DNA of 64,000 nucleotides from Diphasiastrum complanatum (GCA_029204225.1 CM055108.1:47171486-47235485), one strand, 5' to 3'. Shown: positions 1 to 11,115, numbered from the stretch's first letter. The notes: generated from the letters alone by a model not told the origin. Translations and numbers: made by a program.

Positions 1-1486
1 TTCCTTGTAGAAAATTCAATGTTTGGAATACCCAACAATAGAAAGCACCCAAAGATGCACAAAAAGTGAAGATTGCCTATCATTTACCCACAAAATTGTA
101 CTAGAGCTAACCAAAACTTAGAAGAATACTAGGCATATAAATCACTAGCTATTTTACCTAACCAATCATAAAACAAAAACTCATGTTTTGTCTTCGAGCT
201 GGGGAGATCACACTGGCATCGTTTACATCCCAATATGAAAACGCTTGTTTAAAATTCTTCAATAAAAAGGATCCAAGGAGCCAACCTACAAATATGTGAA
301 ACTTAAATTTATTTGCAAAATTGGTATAAAATGGATGGACAAGCAAAGATTAGAAAAATCACATTGATAACACCTTATTGGAAGTGGGCTAGTCACATAT
401 TATGGCAATGATAATAAATTTTAATTTTATTACGAGCCAAAAATCCTAAAAATTAGAATTCCCACTTTTTGGCTTTGTAATATAAGCCCTCTTTTTCCAA
501 GTTGGAGCATATGTTAATGGGCACTATTTCTCCCTAAAGAGACCTTGTTCAATTTAAGCTTCAACTCTTACTTATTGGCCCAACCACACCTTTTATGACA
601 AGCATCCTCTAGTAACCCACTCAAAGTAGATGGCCCTTTTAAGATATCTTTAACAGGTGTCAATTCCTAGTGAGAAATCAAATTAACACCTAGAATAAAT
701 TAAAGATTTCTGGTGGGAAAAGGGCCAACATTTCAAGGTTGGAAATGATTCTCGTTGTTGTGCAACAAAAATCGAAGCGCCCTCTACTAACCAACATGAT
801 ACATTGACATTTTTAATTAAATTAGGTGTTCTATTTCACAAAAGAATATTTCATATACGAATTGTTCATTGCACAAACAACATACTTCCTTAGGTAAGTT
901 CTCACCAGTCAAGAATTGTATAACAATGAGTTAAGTTGATTTGAAGTAGCATTTCAAACTATGTGCCAGAACTAGATAATTTCTTGTACAAAGGTATAGA
1001 GAACATTGAACTAGTTAAAACGACAAATAAAGTCCCTCCTCAATTGCTCCATTTGCTCCTTGCTCCCTCATTCTACCTCCTCTTTCGTTTATTGCTATCC
1101 CGCCTTTGCCAAAGAGGTAACATTCCATTCCATTGGCTTGCATACATCATTATGGCAAAGACAAATTTCTTAGAAAAAAAATACAATTTTGTGAGTCATG
1201 CTAGATTTTAGATAATAGGAGTATCAACGATACTGTGTAAAATTATTGAAAATGACTACATCGAAGAACTTTGAGAGTAGAAGTAACTGCTCTTAGGATT
1301 ACTTGCAAACAAATGTTAATGTATAGGTTATCTACTAAAAAATATGGAGTCATATTTGTCAAATGCCTTGATAGACAACAAATGAGGCTGCATTCTTTTG
1401 GTGCCAATATGCATTCAAATTTGTGGTCCAGAAAACCATTGAGAGAAAACAGGCCTTAAAGCAATAAAGCAATAATACTGACTTAC
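1..1486 (-). other. RING gene copy A, intron 1 (5' part, runs off window)
   Basis: This stretch lies directly after the splice donor of the RING exon at 1487-1643 and reads as its first intron on the minus strand. It matches, inverted, the intron of copy D (about 52983-54466) almost base for base, and matches copy B around 17014-17408. Small open frames in it are not conserved as protein and lie inside the intron, so I do not call them genes. The downstream exons of this copy must lie outside the window. Confidence 0.6.
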
Positions 1487-1643
1487 CGAGATGGAAGAGA
1501 TGACCACATTTGAGTTTTGCAATAGATCGCTCGCCCCCGCCCACATCTTCTACAGCATCCAAACACACAGAACAAGATACTGTGCTCTGACCAAGAAATG
1601 AACTCTGGACTTGAGCAACGTCTGCAGAACTAGGACCTTCCAT
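1487..1643 (-). CDS. RFI2-like RING-type E3 ubiquitin ligase, exon 1 (copy A, intact exon)
   Basis: The exon starts at an ATG at 1643 (MEGPSSADVAQ...) and encodes 52 residues plus one base of a split codon. It holds the first half of a RING finger: C24-x2-C27, then C46-x-H48 and H51 in the string KLKCGHLFHL. A canonical donor (GTAAGT, complement of 1481-1486) follows in phase 1; joined to the exon 2 seen in copies C and D the split codon becomes Asp, giving HLDCIGSA, the usual RING continuation in the plant RFI2 family (red and far-red light signalling E3 ligases in Arabidopsis). RING ligases bring an E2 enzyme to a substrate for ubiquitin transfer. Exon 2 of this copy is outside the window, so expression or completeness cannot be judged. 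Family assignment is from recalled motif similarity. Confidence 0.75.
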
Positions 1644-2650
1644 TTCAGCGGGATGTAGGCGATGCACTTAGCTATAATTGTTGCAGAATGTAGGATGGTA
1701 CTCCAGATGAGTGCCTTGAGAAGGTAGCTTGTTTCGCTCTGTGTTACCGAAGAGATAGTTAGGAGCAAAGATTATGGTAACTAAATGAACTGGGAAAAAG
1801 CAGTTAGCACCTTATAATCGACATCAATTATCGCATCAAGCGGATGCTTTTTAGACAAACCTTATAATGTGCTGATGCCAAATCAAATACTTGACATTCC
1901 GGAATGAAAATTTCGAACGGGTCGCTAAATTTAATAAATCACTCCTTGAGCCTATTCTGGAAGGTAAGCTATCATATTCTGTATGGTATTAATTGTCCTT
2001 AAATTCAAGCAATGTCACATTTGACTCCACAAAAAAGCGGCAGAAGAGATCCAGAACTAACCTTTTAACTGACCAGTCGGTAAATTTTAACCTTCTAGGC
2101 CTTAAAACCACTGGCCGCAGATACAACAAAGGGGCGTACCCCGGAGGCAAGTTATGCGTATTTGTTTCTGAAACCCAATCGCAAATGTGGCCCTCTATCG
2201 TGCCAAATGCAGAGCGCAAAACAATCCGCTGAATGCAGAGCACAAAGTGCTAGTAAAAACTCCTATTGCTAGCTAGCATCTGCGAACAGAAACTATTGCT
2301 TCTGGAGCTTGGACAAACACACAATTGCTTCGAACTAGAGGACCGAAATGATTGCTTATCGAACAGGAAAGAGAGATAGAGAACGAAAGCGATCGGGTAA
2401 TGTAGCAAACACGCGCATCTACAAATGCCGCTTCAATCAAAAGGGCATCATCAATTCCTTACCCAGCCATTGTGATCGGCTCGGCTGCATCGATCAAAGG
2501 AATTCCAGGATCAAGCATTAATCATTGAATTAATGAATTAATGACAGAAAGAAGGAGAGAGCAAGCAAGGCCTTCGCCTTTCTGGGAAGAAACAGACACA
2601 GAAGCCAGCAGAAATCCCAGGGTCGGAAGGAGGCCCGGGAAACGTTGTCA
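1644..2650 (-). promoter_or_regulatory. 5' UTR and promoter-proximal region of RING gene copy A
   Basis: Sequence upstream of the copy A start codon, matching copy D (about 51983-52911) in inverted orientation. Similarity stops sharply near 2650, where A turns into unrelated AT-rich DNA while D continues into a GC-richer stretch. The outer part (about 2400-2650) is richer in GC and CpG than its surroundings, as expected near a plant promoter. Conservation between copies is nucleotide-level only; two overlapping frames (1989-2243 and 1993-2232) on opposite strands have no recognisable domain and I do not call them genes. No TATA box or start site could be fixed. Confidence 0.45.
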
Positions 2651-4704
2651 TACTATAATAGCCCTCAAAAAATTGAGAAAGGTGGAAGAACTCAACAGAG
2701 GCCTTTGAAACTTGGGAGGGGCCTTTGAAATTTCAGGTCCATATTATTGTTGGGCGGAGACCCTTCCAATCGGATATGGGCTTTTGAACAAAGTTCTTAA
2801 TTTGGTTATTTACTATCAACCGATTCTAAAGACCCAAATTGATGAGTATAAAAAATTCTAAGAATCACCTTGCATGTAGAGCCAACTAATATGGGCTTTT
2901 GTAAGAATTGTCTCCCAGTTCAAAGTCCCTTTCAACCTTGAATTGATGTTGAGAATCAAATTGACCTATCAAGGGGGGGAATAACGTTAGCATCAATTAG
3001 CCCTGCAAAGCATCAAATAGGTGAAATATTTTAAACAAGCTTGTGAAAGGACCATCAAATAAAATCTCAATTAAAAGTTCTCACCATTGTCAAGCTTCCC
3101 ATCGCTATGTTCTAACTTCTACTATTTGTGCACAAAAAGTGTTGGCTGAGTTTTCAAATTTTTCTTATTCATTTGGATTTTTTTTCTCTCAATGTACATA
3201 TATATGTATAATTTTTATAGATATTTACTGTATAATAGAGATTAAGAACCTTAATATTAGAACTGACGATTCTTGACAAGTGAATAATCATTATATCAAG
3301 AAGTGCCAAGAATTATCTTGTAGGATATTATTAAGAATAGATAAGAATGAGAATCCTAAATGTAATTTGATATCAAGAGTTTTTTATTTTAAAAATAAAG
3401 ACAATACTTGGAAGCGCAGACGCAAAAGACAAAAGAGGAGAAACTCACGAAGATCCAAAGGAAAAAAAATCCAAAATCCAAAGGAAAACAGGTGTAAGCT
3501 TGCAGGACAGTTAGTGATTGATCCAACGAAGCTTGTTGGGGATCGTCGAAAGATTCAACCAAGCTTGCAGGGTAGATGAAACAGAAACGCAAAAAAGGAT
3601 AAAAACCAAGTAGCAGATCAACAAAAAAAGACGAAATTCCCGAAACCAGGGGAACGTGGGAAAGCATTAATCTCGAGAAAGAGGAAACTCCCAAACATGA
3701 AAGATCGGCATACATCTTTGAAGTGCTTTCGAAAACAATGGACGGAAGCGAGAAAATCGAAAACCTGAAAAAGTGCCAAGATAGCGAATCTGGGATAGCG
3801 AAGTTTCTAACAAATGGAATAGGTTAGGAAAGTGAGAGATTAAAAGGCACATTTGGGGATGGCGGAAGTGGAAGAGCCAAAGTTTTGTTTTGTGAGGATC
3901 TGGTTCTTGTTTGCTTCTCAAAGTTCCTAGCGGTTATTTTACTGGGACAACGAAAAATGGATCAAAACGAAAAAGGAGAGTAAAGTAACTCTTTTTCTGT
4001 TATAGATTGATAGTTTGATTTACTCTTTTCCTTCTCCTTTTCTAATGGTCGTGGTCACTTCCAAAAACGCGACATCCTCAAGCTTGATAAGACTGCTCTT
4101 TCTCCTCACTCGAGCAGATCCCTTTGCTCTGCCCCCTTTTTTAGTAGATTGAACTTTGTTTCTCCTATCATCAGTGCTCCTAATAACATTCTGATTAACC
4201 CTAGGGGTCTTCTCCCTCTTCCGTCAACTTTCAACCCTACCATTAGTTATGTAAAAGCTTTTAAAAATAAGCTCCACTGAGGATAAATGGGCCAACTTGA
4301 AACAGGTTAATATTTCTGTGGAATCCAGAACTAGCTATGCAATTTTATCCCGATTCGAATTGAATAGGAATTTTAAAGGCAAGTGAACTGCATGTGATAT
4401 TGACAATTGAATTAAGCTTGTGTTGGATTTATTCCTCAACTCTCCCAAATTTCATGTTAATCTAGTTCCATTCGATTGTTGTAGTTTTACATGCATTGTC
4501 GCACAGTCTGCAAAAGTGCGCTAATATCAAAGATAAAATTTTAGAGTGGCAACCGACTTGTCGAGGAAGTCCAACTTGTCCGAGTTGTCGACTTAATCGA
4601 CTAACGTTGGGACCATCAAGATTAGTCCACTTTATCGACCTCATCGACTATCAACAGCAATACGCTCGACTCCGGATAGTCGCAGTCTCCTAACACCCAC
4701 TTAT
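2651..4704. other. Copy A-specific intergenic DNA
   Basis: About 2 kb with no counterpart in copy D, where only about 740 bp of different sequence separates the RING promoter from the old Copia LTR. I see no gene. The part around 4000-4500 has a decayed, frame-broken look that could be an old non-LTR element, but no motif supports it. The last 20 bases or so before 4705 (CTCCTAACACCCACTTAT) are shared, inverted, with D just outside its old LTR, so they are ancestral flank. Confidence 0.4.
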
Positions 4705-4802
4705 TGTATTGTGCAACCACTTGGACAAAAATAGCCACCGCCGCCACAATCTACCCAAGACGGTGCTACTACTCTATTTCCTTTTTGTACATACGTCAAC
4801 AC
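4705..4802 (+). mobile_element. Old Copia LTR (family III), left fragment, split by the young Copia
   Basis: The LTR appears to start TGTATTGTGCAACC and is the inverted match of copy D 51139-51236. It is interrupted at 4802 by the complete Copia element and resumes at 11121. The two pieces total about 542 bp, the same size as the uninterrupted LTR in D (543 bp). The exact outer boundary is inferred from the TG...CA rule. Confidence 0.7.
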
Positions 4803-5664
4803 TGATAAATTTTACAGTTTTTAGGACAATAATGATTGTACTTTACAATCATAGAGAGTTATTGGTTGCTTAATCAATGAATCTATCAAGTTCTACACAT
4901 TAGATCTTGATCTAGATTCACTACACTTGGATTTAAGCAAGAGCAATGGATCAACACATCATTTTTTAGTGAGAGCGGCTTCACACGTGTGGAGTACTGT
5001 CCACTGTACGGCCTGCACCTGAAACAACAAGTACAATGATACTAGATAGCAATCATGCATAAGAATCACAAGACAAATGACTAGAAATCTCACAAAAGTG
5101 TAGAGTGCAAAAGTCTCATCAATTTTCTTAGCAAAATGATGATCCTTTTATGGATCAAGTACATCCATGAGTCTGGTACAGTCCAGCAGGCCTTCACACG
5201 TGTGAAGAGTGCCACATCACTCATATCTATCCATTTGATCCATCCTTGATCCTTATCCAATAGTTGACCTTCTAGAATATGACTAAAATCCAAAAAGCTA
5301 GTCTCCTAGAATATAGGAATATTCCCTACAAAATAGGATCTAAGGAAAATGGTCAACTCTTATCTTCTAGTACTCTATACACACATGTGAACATCCACTT
5401 GCCATGTGGGAGCATTTACTCATGCACATGCAAGGAAAAGCTAATTTGTAGGTGACTAGTCAACTTGACTAAAAACTAGTCATTTCATGTTCACACTAAC
5501 TAGAATGATACAAAATCAATTTAGATATATACAAACATGAAAAGTACATCCTTTCACACATGGGAACATGCTCCACACGTGTGAAATCATATCATCAACA
5601 TATTCTAATGTTTGATCAATATTTACATGAACCAATGTCAAGTGAGAAGTGACAATTTTCAACA
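4803..5664 (-). repeat. 3' LTR of the young Copia
   Basis: The 862-bp LTR reads TGTTGAAAATTG... to ...AAATTTATCA on the minus strand. It differs from the 5' LTR at one seen position (5063). It holds three copies of the palindrome CACACGTGTG (4982-4991, 5195-5204, 5574-5583), each with a CACGTG core. A 67-codon open frame within it is identical in both LTRs, but this follows from LTR identity and is not evidence of coding. Confidence 0.97.
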
Positions 5665-5677
5665 CTCCTCCTCACTT
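5665..5677 (-). promoter_or_regulatory. Polypurine tract of the young Copia
   Basis: On the minus strand the sequence AAGTGAGGAGGAG lies directly before the 3' LTR start TGTTGAAAA. Such a purine run is the usual plus-strand DNA primer in LTR retrotransposons. It begins just after the end of the gag-pol frame. Confidence 0.9.
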
Positions 5678-8600
5678 CTAACTTGGCAAATCTAGTGTAC
5701 ATCTATCTACAATTCCAAGAGCATATCTTAACTTAAAAAATGGATCTTTGGACAATGGTTTGGTTAAGATATCAGCTATGCATTCGGATGATGGTACATG
5801 ATGTAGTTGCACTTCCTTGGATTGTACCTTCTCCCTCACAAAGTGGTGAGCTATCTCAATATGCTTTGTTCTAGCATGGAAGATAGGATTTGAAGCAATT
5901 TGTTGAGAAGCTTGATTGTCACAAAATATGTAAGGGATCTCCTCGGCCTCTAGCACATGTAGTTCCATCAAGAGTCTTCTTAGCCATAAGAGCTCTTTGG
6001 TTGTTGAAGTCAATGCCTTGTACTCGGCTTCACAAGAAGATAGTGAGATTGTATCTTGCTTTTTGGAAAGCCAAGATATCACTCCTCCACAAAGAAATGT
6101 TGCAAATGCACTAATGGACTTCCTATCCATCTTGTCACCTGCAAAATCTGAATCCGAGTAGGCTCTCAAGTGCAAGTTAGATCCTTCATAAAGTATACCA
6201 AAAAATCTAGTACTAGAAACATATCTAAGTACTCTCTTGGCACTTTTCCAATGATGAATTAAAGGAGCTTGCATACTTTGACTCAACTTGCTTACACAAA
6301 AACTTAAGTCAGGTCTAGTGATGGTTAAATAGATTAGAGAGCCTATAAGCTTCCTAAAGAGAGTGATGTCCTCAAAGGATGCTTCATCACCTTCATTAGT
6401 TGCTTTCACAACATGCTCCATAGGGGTGTCAATCCCCTTACAATCTTTCATACCAAATCTTTCAAGAATGGAAGTAGCATACTTAGATTGACTTATGAAA
6501 GTACAATTGCTACTTCTAGACACTTCTATCCCAAGTATAAACTTTAGGAAGCCTAGATCTACCATCTTGAACTCACTAGATAAGTCAACTTTTACTTTGC
6601 CTATGCCATCATCATCATTTCCTGTCATAATGATGTCATCAACATAAAGAACCAAAATGATGATCTTTCCTTCATTACATTTGAAATATAAAGAAGGTTC
6701 ATAAGCACTTAGTACAAAGCCAAGGGAATAGAGAAAATCATGCAACCTAGAGTACCAAGCTCTAGGTGCTTGCTTCAAGCCATATAGGCTCTTCCTTAAG
6801 TAGCACACCTTTTGCTCCTCACCAATCTTGATGAAGCCCTCGGGTTGCATCATGTAGATTTCCTCTTCTAAGAAGCCATTCAAGAAGGCATTTGTCACAT
6901 CCATTTGGTAGAGATCCCATTTGAACAAAGTAGCAATGCAAATGATTAATCTAATAGTTACAAGCTTAGCTACAGGTGCAAATGTTTCTTCATAATCCAA
7001 TCCTTTTATTTGAAGAAATCCCTTAGCAACAAGCCTAGCTTTGTATTTACTAATAGATCCATCTTGATTGTACTTAATTCTATAAATCCACTTACATGCA
7101 AGTGGTTTCTTTCCTCTTGGAAGATTTACAAGATTCCAAGTATGATTTTCTTCTAATGCATCATACTCTACTTGCATTGCATCTCTCCAAACTTTAGATT
7201 TACATGCTTCTTCAAAAGATGATGGTTCTTCAATCAATGTAGCTAAAAAAGAGTAAGAGGTAGAAGATGTAGAGCCTTCCTTTTGCTTTCCCTTGTCCAC
7301 ATAGGTAAGCCTTGAGGGCTCGGCCTTGCTCCTTGATGATCTTCTTGGCCCCTTTTGACTTGGATCCAAATCTCCATCCTCGGGTTTGTCATGATCCTCC
7401 TCGGGTTTGTCAAGATCCTCCTCGGATTTGTCAAGATCTTCAATGCACAATGGGTTAGATCCATTTGACAAGCTCTTAGCAAATTGTGACTCATCAAAAA
7501 GTACATCCTTGCTTACCTTTACTTTCTTGGATGTAGGATCATATATCCTATATCCCTTGCTATTTTCTCCATAGCCAACAAAGATTCCTTTGAAGGAGGT
7601 AGCATCTTCTTTCCTTCTAGTCTCCAAAGGAATGTGTACATAACAAGTACATCCAAAGATCTTAAAATATTTTACATTGGGTTTCTTATCAAACAAGGCT
7701 TGATAAGGTGAGATCCCATCTATAGCACTACTAGGAAGTCTATTACACAAATAATTAGCACATGTTATGGCTTCTCCCCAAAATGAGATGGGAAGTGATG
7801 CATCAAGCCTCAAGGACTTTGCACACTCACATAGACTCCTATTTTTCCTCTCGGCCACCCCATTTTGTTGAGGGGTGTAGGAACAAGTGTATTGTAACTT
7901 AATACCATTGATCTCACAAAAGTCTTTCATTTTATTGGAGGTGTACTCTCCTCCATTATCACATCTTAGTGCTTTGATAGAAGTACTAAGTTGTTTCTCT
8001 ACTAGAGACTTGAACTTAATGAAAGCTTCATAAACAAGATTTTTCTTTGATAGTAACTCAATCCATGTGAATCTAGTACAATCATCTATAAAAGTTACAT
8101 ACATCAAGGCACCTCCATTACTTGCATGTGAAAAACTATGTACATCAGAATGTATGAGATCCAAGGGAGAGAGAGATCTTGATGAAGATTTCTTGTAAGA
8201 AGATTTGTGTGACTTTGCAAGGCCACATGCCTCACACATTTTTCCACACTTCTTGAAAGCTCTTGGTAGGCCGAGAGCTAGTTCCTTGCTTGCCATTGAC
8301 TCCATAGATTGAAGATTAGGATGGCCTAATCTCTTATGCCAAAGCTCCACTTGAGTTAGCTCCTCCCTAGCCAAGTTCACACTTTCACTTGCAACATTAG
8401 CATCCAACTTGAAAAGTCTCCCTTGCTTAATGCCACTAGCTATGCACTTATCATTTTTCAAGATGGAACAAACTCCATTCTTGAAATGTACATCTAGTCC
8501 ATTGTCCATTAATTGTCCTACACTAAGCAAGTTTCTTGAAATGGTAGGAACATACAAAACATTATCTAGATCTATCCTTTTAGATGTACCTAAACAAAGA

Positions 8601-9658
8601 GGTATAGATCCTATGCCATCTATCTTGCATGCTTGATCACTAGCAGTGTATATTGACTTCTTAGAGTCATTACAAGATAGAAGAGTAGAAAAATAATGCT
8701 TGTTAAAGGACATGTGGGAACTAGCCCCACTATCTATCCACCATGTGTCTTGACTTGAAGTTGGTGTAGATGCAACCATTAAGGATGTGTTGAATCCATC
8801 CTCATATTCTTCCTCTTGAGCAATGTTCCCTTGATCTCCTTTGGCTTGTTGATTCTTCTTCAAGTAGCATTCTGAGGCAAAGTGTCCTTTCTTTCCACAA
8901 AAGAAACACTTTAGTTTTGCCTTGTTCTTCACTTTGCCTTTGGAGGTAGATCCTCCATTCTTCATCTCGGCCTCCTTGCCTTGATTTTTCTTGAATGGAT
9001 TTTGCTTTTTCTTGCCTTTAGATGTAAAGTTAGCTTTCTCCTCTCCTCCATTAAGTGACATGCTATCCATTCTTGTCTTGAGGTGTAGAAGCCTACTCTC
9101 CTCGGCCACAAGAACATTGTGCAACTTTTCAATGGATGGAAGAGAGTCTTGAATGGCAAATGATTGGACTAAGTTGGTAAACTCATCACTTAGACCATTC
9201 AAAATGATTTGTACTAGTTCTTGATCTTGGATCTTCTCTCCTATTGCACTTAACTCCTTGTTAAGAGATTTGATCCTAAGAACATACTCTTGTCCACTCT
9301 CTCCACTTCCTTTCATGCTTTGGAAAACTTGATTTCTTAGCATGAGGATTCTTGAAGTATTGTTGGATTCATAAATGCTCTTTAATGAATCCCAAGCCTC
9401 TTTGGATGAGGTACAAGAAGACACCTCTTTCAAGAGGTCATTGCATACATTTAACTTTATGCAATGTAGAGCTAATCTTGCTCTCTTCTTGTATTTGGCT
9501 TGTTCTTGGGGAGTTTGAGGCTCTTCCTCTACTCCTTGAACTATGTCATATAGATCATGGATCACTAGGAGTGATTCCATTCTCACTTTCCAAATGGAAT
9601 AATTTGTGGAAGTGAGTCTCTCACTTGGTTCCATCAAATATCCACCCATGGATGACAT
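5678..9658 (-). CDS. Copia Gag-Pol polyprotein, intact (1326 aa)
   Basis: One frame encodes all functions in Copia order. Gag comes first, with a UBN2-type capsid region (about 60-200) and a CCHC zinc knuckle, CFFCGKKGHFASEC, at 251-264. The aspartic protease has WIDSGASSHM (active-site D309). Integrase has H441/H446/C475/C478 zinc ligands and the D505, D567, E603 triad with the 35-residue spacing. Reverse transcriptase has LYVDDII at 1004-1010. RNase H has D1169, E1210 and D1247. PR before IN before RT/RH defines Ty1/Copia. The length is typical and no stop or frameshift is seen. A short acidic repeat (EDLDKPEE-like, three units near 740-765) lies in the integrase-RT linker. The start ATG at 9658 is the first in frame and lies downstream of a leader of about 580 bp. 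Confidence 0.97.
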   Translation of the reverse strand: MSSMGGYLMEPSERLTSTNYSIWKVRMESLLVIHDLYDIVQGVEEEPQTPQEQAKYKKRARLALHCIKLNVCNDLLKEVSSCTSSKEAWDSLKSIYESNNTSRILMLRNQVFQSMKGSGESGQEYVLRIKSLNKELSAIGEKIQDQELVQIILNGLSDEFTNLVQSFAIQDSLPSIEKLHNVLVAEESRLLHLKTRMDSMSLNGGEEKANFTSKGKKKQNPFKKNQGKEAEMKNGGSTSKGKVKNKAKLKCFFCGKKGHFASECYLKKNQQAKGDQGNIAQEEEYEDGFNTSLMVASTPTSSQDTWWIDSGASSHMSFNKHYFSTLLSCNDSKKSIYTASDQACKIDGIGSIPLCLGTSKRIDLDNVLYVPTISRNLLSVGQLMDNGLDVHFKNGVCSILKNDKCIASGIKQGRLFKLDANVASESVNLAREELTQVELWHKRLGHPNLQSMESMASKELALGLPRAFKKCGKMCEACGLAKSHKSSYKKSSSRSLSPLDLIHSDVHSFSHASNGGALMYVTFIDDCTRFTWIELLSKKNLVYEAFIKFKSLVEKQLSTSIKALRCDNGGEYTSNKMKDFCEINGIKLQYTCSYTPQQNGVAERKNRSLCECAKSLRLDASLPISFWGEAITCANYLCNRLPSSAIDGISPYQALFDKKPNVKYFKIFGCTCYVHIPLETRRKEDATSFKGIFVGYGENSKGYRIYDPTSKKVKVSKDVLFDESQFAKSLSNGSNPLCIEDLDKSEEDLDKPEEDHDKPEDGDLDPSQKGPRRSSRSKAEPSRLTYVDKGKQKEGSTSSTSYSFLATLIEEPSSFEEACKSKVWRDAMQVEYDALEENHTWNLVNLPRGKKPLACKWIYRIKYNQDGSISKYKARLVAKGFLQIKGLDYEETFAPVAKLVTIRLIICIATLFKWDLYQMDVTNAFLNGFLEEEIYMMQPEGFIKIGEEQKVCYLRKSLYGLKQAPRAWYSRLHDFLYSLGFVLSAYEPSLYFKCNEGKIIILVLYVDDIIMTGNDDDGIGKVKVDLSSEFKMVDLGFLKFILGIEVSRSSNCTFISQSKYATSILERFGMKDCKGIDTPMEHVVKATNEGDEASFEDITLFRKLIGSLIYLTITRPDLSFCVSKLSQSMQAPLIHHWKSAKRVLRYVSSTRFFGILYEGSNLHLRAYSDSDFAGDKMDRKSISAFATFLCGGVISWLSKKQDTISLSSCEAEYKALTSTTKELLWLRRLLMELHVLEAEEIPYIFCDNQASQQIASNPIFHARTKHIEIAHHFVREKVQSKEVQLHHVPSSECIADILTKPLSKDPFFKLRYALGIVDRCTLDLPS

Positions 9659-10241
9659 TTTAGAATGAATGCTCTTTTAAAAATCACAAAGATTTTTGAA
9701 TTTTAAAAGATCTATGAAGTGGCCTAAAGCTTACTAGAATGCCTATAGGCTTGTCTCTATCAAACTAACACACAAGCTTGAATGATACTCAAAGATCTTA
9801 CCAAAAATTTCTAGCTTTCACTCTCACAAAAAAAATTGCTTTACACTTTTCTTAGAGATTTCACTTCAACTAAGGATCTGAACAAATCAGCCTCTTAGAT
9901 CTGATCTTAGACTCTAAAAAGAAATGCTTCAATGATCCAAAACACTATTTGGTCATAGGCATTAGTTAGAATGAATCTAGATCAATACTATGCTTCAAAA
10001 AGCACCAAAAATGAACTAGTATTGTGATTTTGGGACCAAAAAACACAAAGTAACTTGAATTGAAAGTTGCTGTACGGTTTCACACGTGTGAAAAGTACAT
10101 ACACAGCCTCCAAGTCGTTTTGATCCAAATGATTACAAGCTATCACTCTAGAAGAACTCGCCCTCACTAGTATTGGCCAAAAAACAAATTTTGCCAATGA
10201 TCTTTACAAGATTTATGATTCAATGATCACTCTCTTACTTA
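9659..10241 (-). other. Untranslated leader of the young Copia
   Basis: The segment between the primer site and the gag-pol start codon. It holds no protein-coding signal that I trust. A 16-bp perfect palindrome TTTCACACGTGTGAAA lies at 10078-10093, a fourth internal copy of the CACACGTGTG motif that also occurs three times in each LTR. Confidence 0.8.
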
Positions 10242-10253
10242 GCTCTGATACCA
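10242..10253 (-). promoter_or_regulatory. Primer binding site (initiator Met tRNA)
   Basis: The minus strand reads TGGTATCAGAGC immediately after the 5' LTR end. This is the standard plant Copia primer site, complementary to the 3' end of initiator methionine tRNA, where minus-strand DNA synthesis begins. Confidence 0.95.
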
Positions 10254-11115
10254 TGATAAATTTTACAGTTTTTAGGACAATAATGATTGTACTTTACAAT
10301 CATAGAGAGTTATTGGTTGCTTAATCAATGAATCTATCAAGTTCTACACATTAGATCTTGATCTAGATTCACTACACTTGGATTTAAGCAAGAGCAATGG
10401 ATCAACACATCATTTTTTAGTGAGAGCGGCTTCACACGTGTGGAGTACTGTCCACTGTACGGCCTGCACCTGAAACAACAAGTACAATGATACTAGATAG
10501 CAATCATGCATAAAAATCACAAGACAAATGACTAGAAATCTCACAAAAGTGTAGAGTGCAAAAGTCTCATCAATTTTCTTAGCAAAATGATGATCCTTTT
10601 ATGGATCAAGTACATCCATGAGTCTGGTACAGTCCAGCAGGCCTTCACACGTGTGAAGAGTGCCACATCACTCATATCTATCCATTTGATCCATCCTTGA
10701 TCCTTATCCAATAGTTGACCTTCTAGAATATGACTAAAATCCAAAAAGCTAGTCTCCTAGAATATAGGAATATTCCCTACAAAATAGGATCTAAGGAAAA
10801 TGGTCAACTCTTATCTTCTAGTACTCTATACACACATGTGAACATCCACTTGCCATGTGGGAGCATTTACTCATGCACATGCAAGGAAAAGCTAATTTGT
10901 AGGTGACTAGTCAACTTGACTAAAAACTAGTCATTTCATGTTCACACTAACTAGAATGATACAAAATCAATTTAGATATATACAAACATGAAAAGTACAT
11001 CCTTTCACACATGGGAACATGCTCCACACGTGTGAAATCATATCATCAACATATTCTAATGTTTGATCAATATTTACATGAACCAATGTCAAGTGAGAAG
11101 TGACAATTTTCAACA
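10254..11115 (-). repeat. 5' LTR of the young Copia
   Basis: The 862-bp partner of the LTR at 4803-5664, offset by exactly 5451 bp. It holds the promoter for the element. A TATA-like run (GTATATATC on the minus strand, near 10974-10983) lies in the expected half, but the start site cannot be fixed by eye. CACACGTGTG occurs at 10433-10442, 10646-10655 and 11025-11034. Confidence 0.97.

Larger units (their letters stand above)
4803..11115 (-). mobile_element. Complete young Ty1/Copia retrotransposon
   Basis: A full 6313-bp element on the minus strand: 5' LTR 10254-11115, primer binding site 10242-10253, leader, one 1326-codon gag-pol frame 5678-9658, purine tract 5665-5677, 3' LTR 4803-5664. 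It is flanked by a perfect 5-bp target duplication AACAC (4798-4802 and 11116-11120). By eye the LTRs differ at one base of 862 (G at 5063, A at 10514), so the insertion is recent. All catalytic motifs are intact, so the copy could be autonomous. It lies inside an older Copia LTR, and the inverted copy of that LTR at 51139-51143 still has the empty target site, proving the insertion came after the duplication. Confidence 0.97.

Noticed and set aside
1989-2243. Conserved 79-84 codon frames on both strands, also at 52349-52603
   Set aside because: Both strands are open over the same DNA and the similarity is plain segmental duplication in the RING leader; neither has a recognisable domain.
4000-4680. 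Non-LTR (LINE) fragment
   Set aside because: Frames are short and broken and I could not point to an endonuclease, RT or zinc motif.
5090-5293. 67-codon frame identical in both LTRs of the young Copia
   Set aside because: Identity is explained by LTR duplication during reverse transcription; no domain and no start context.
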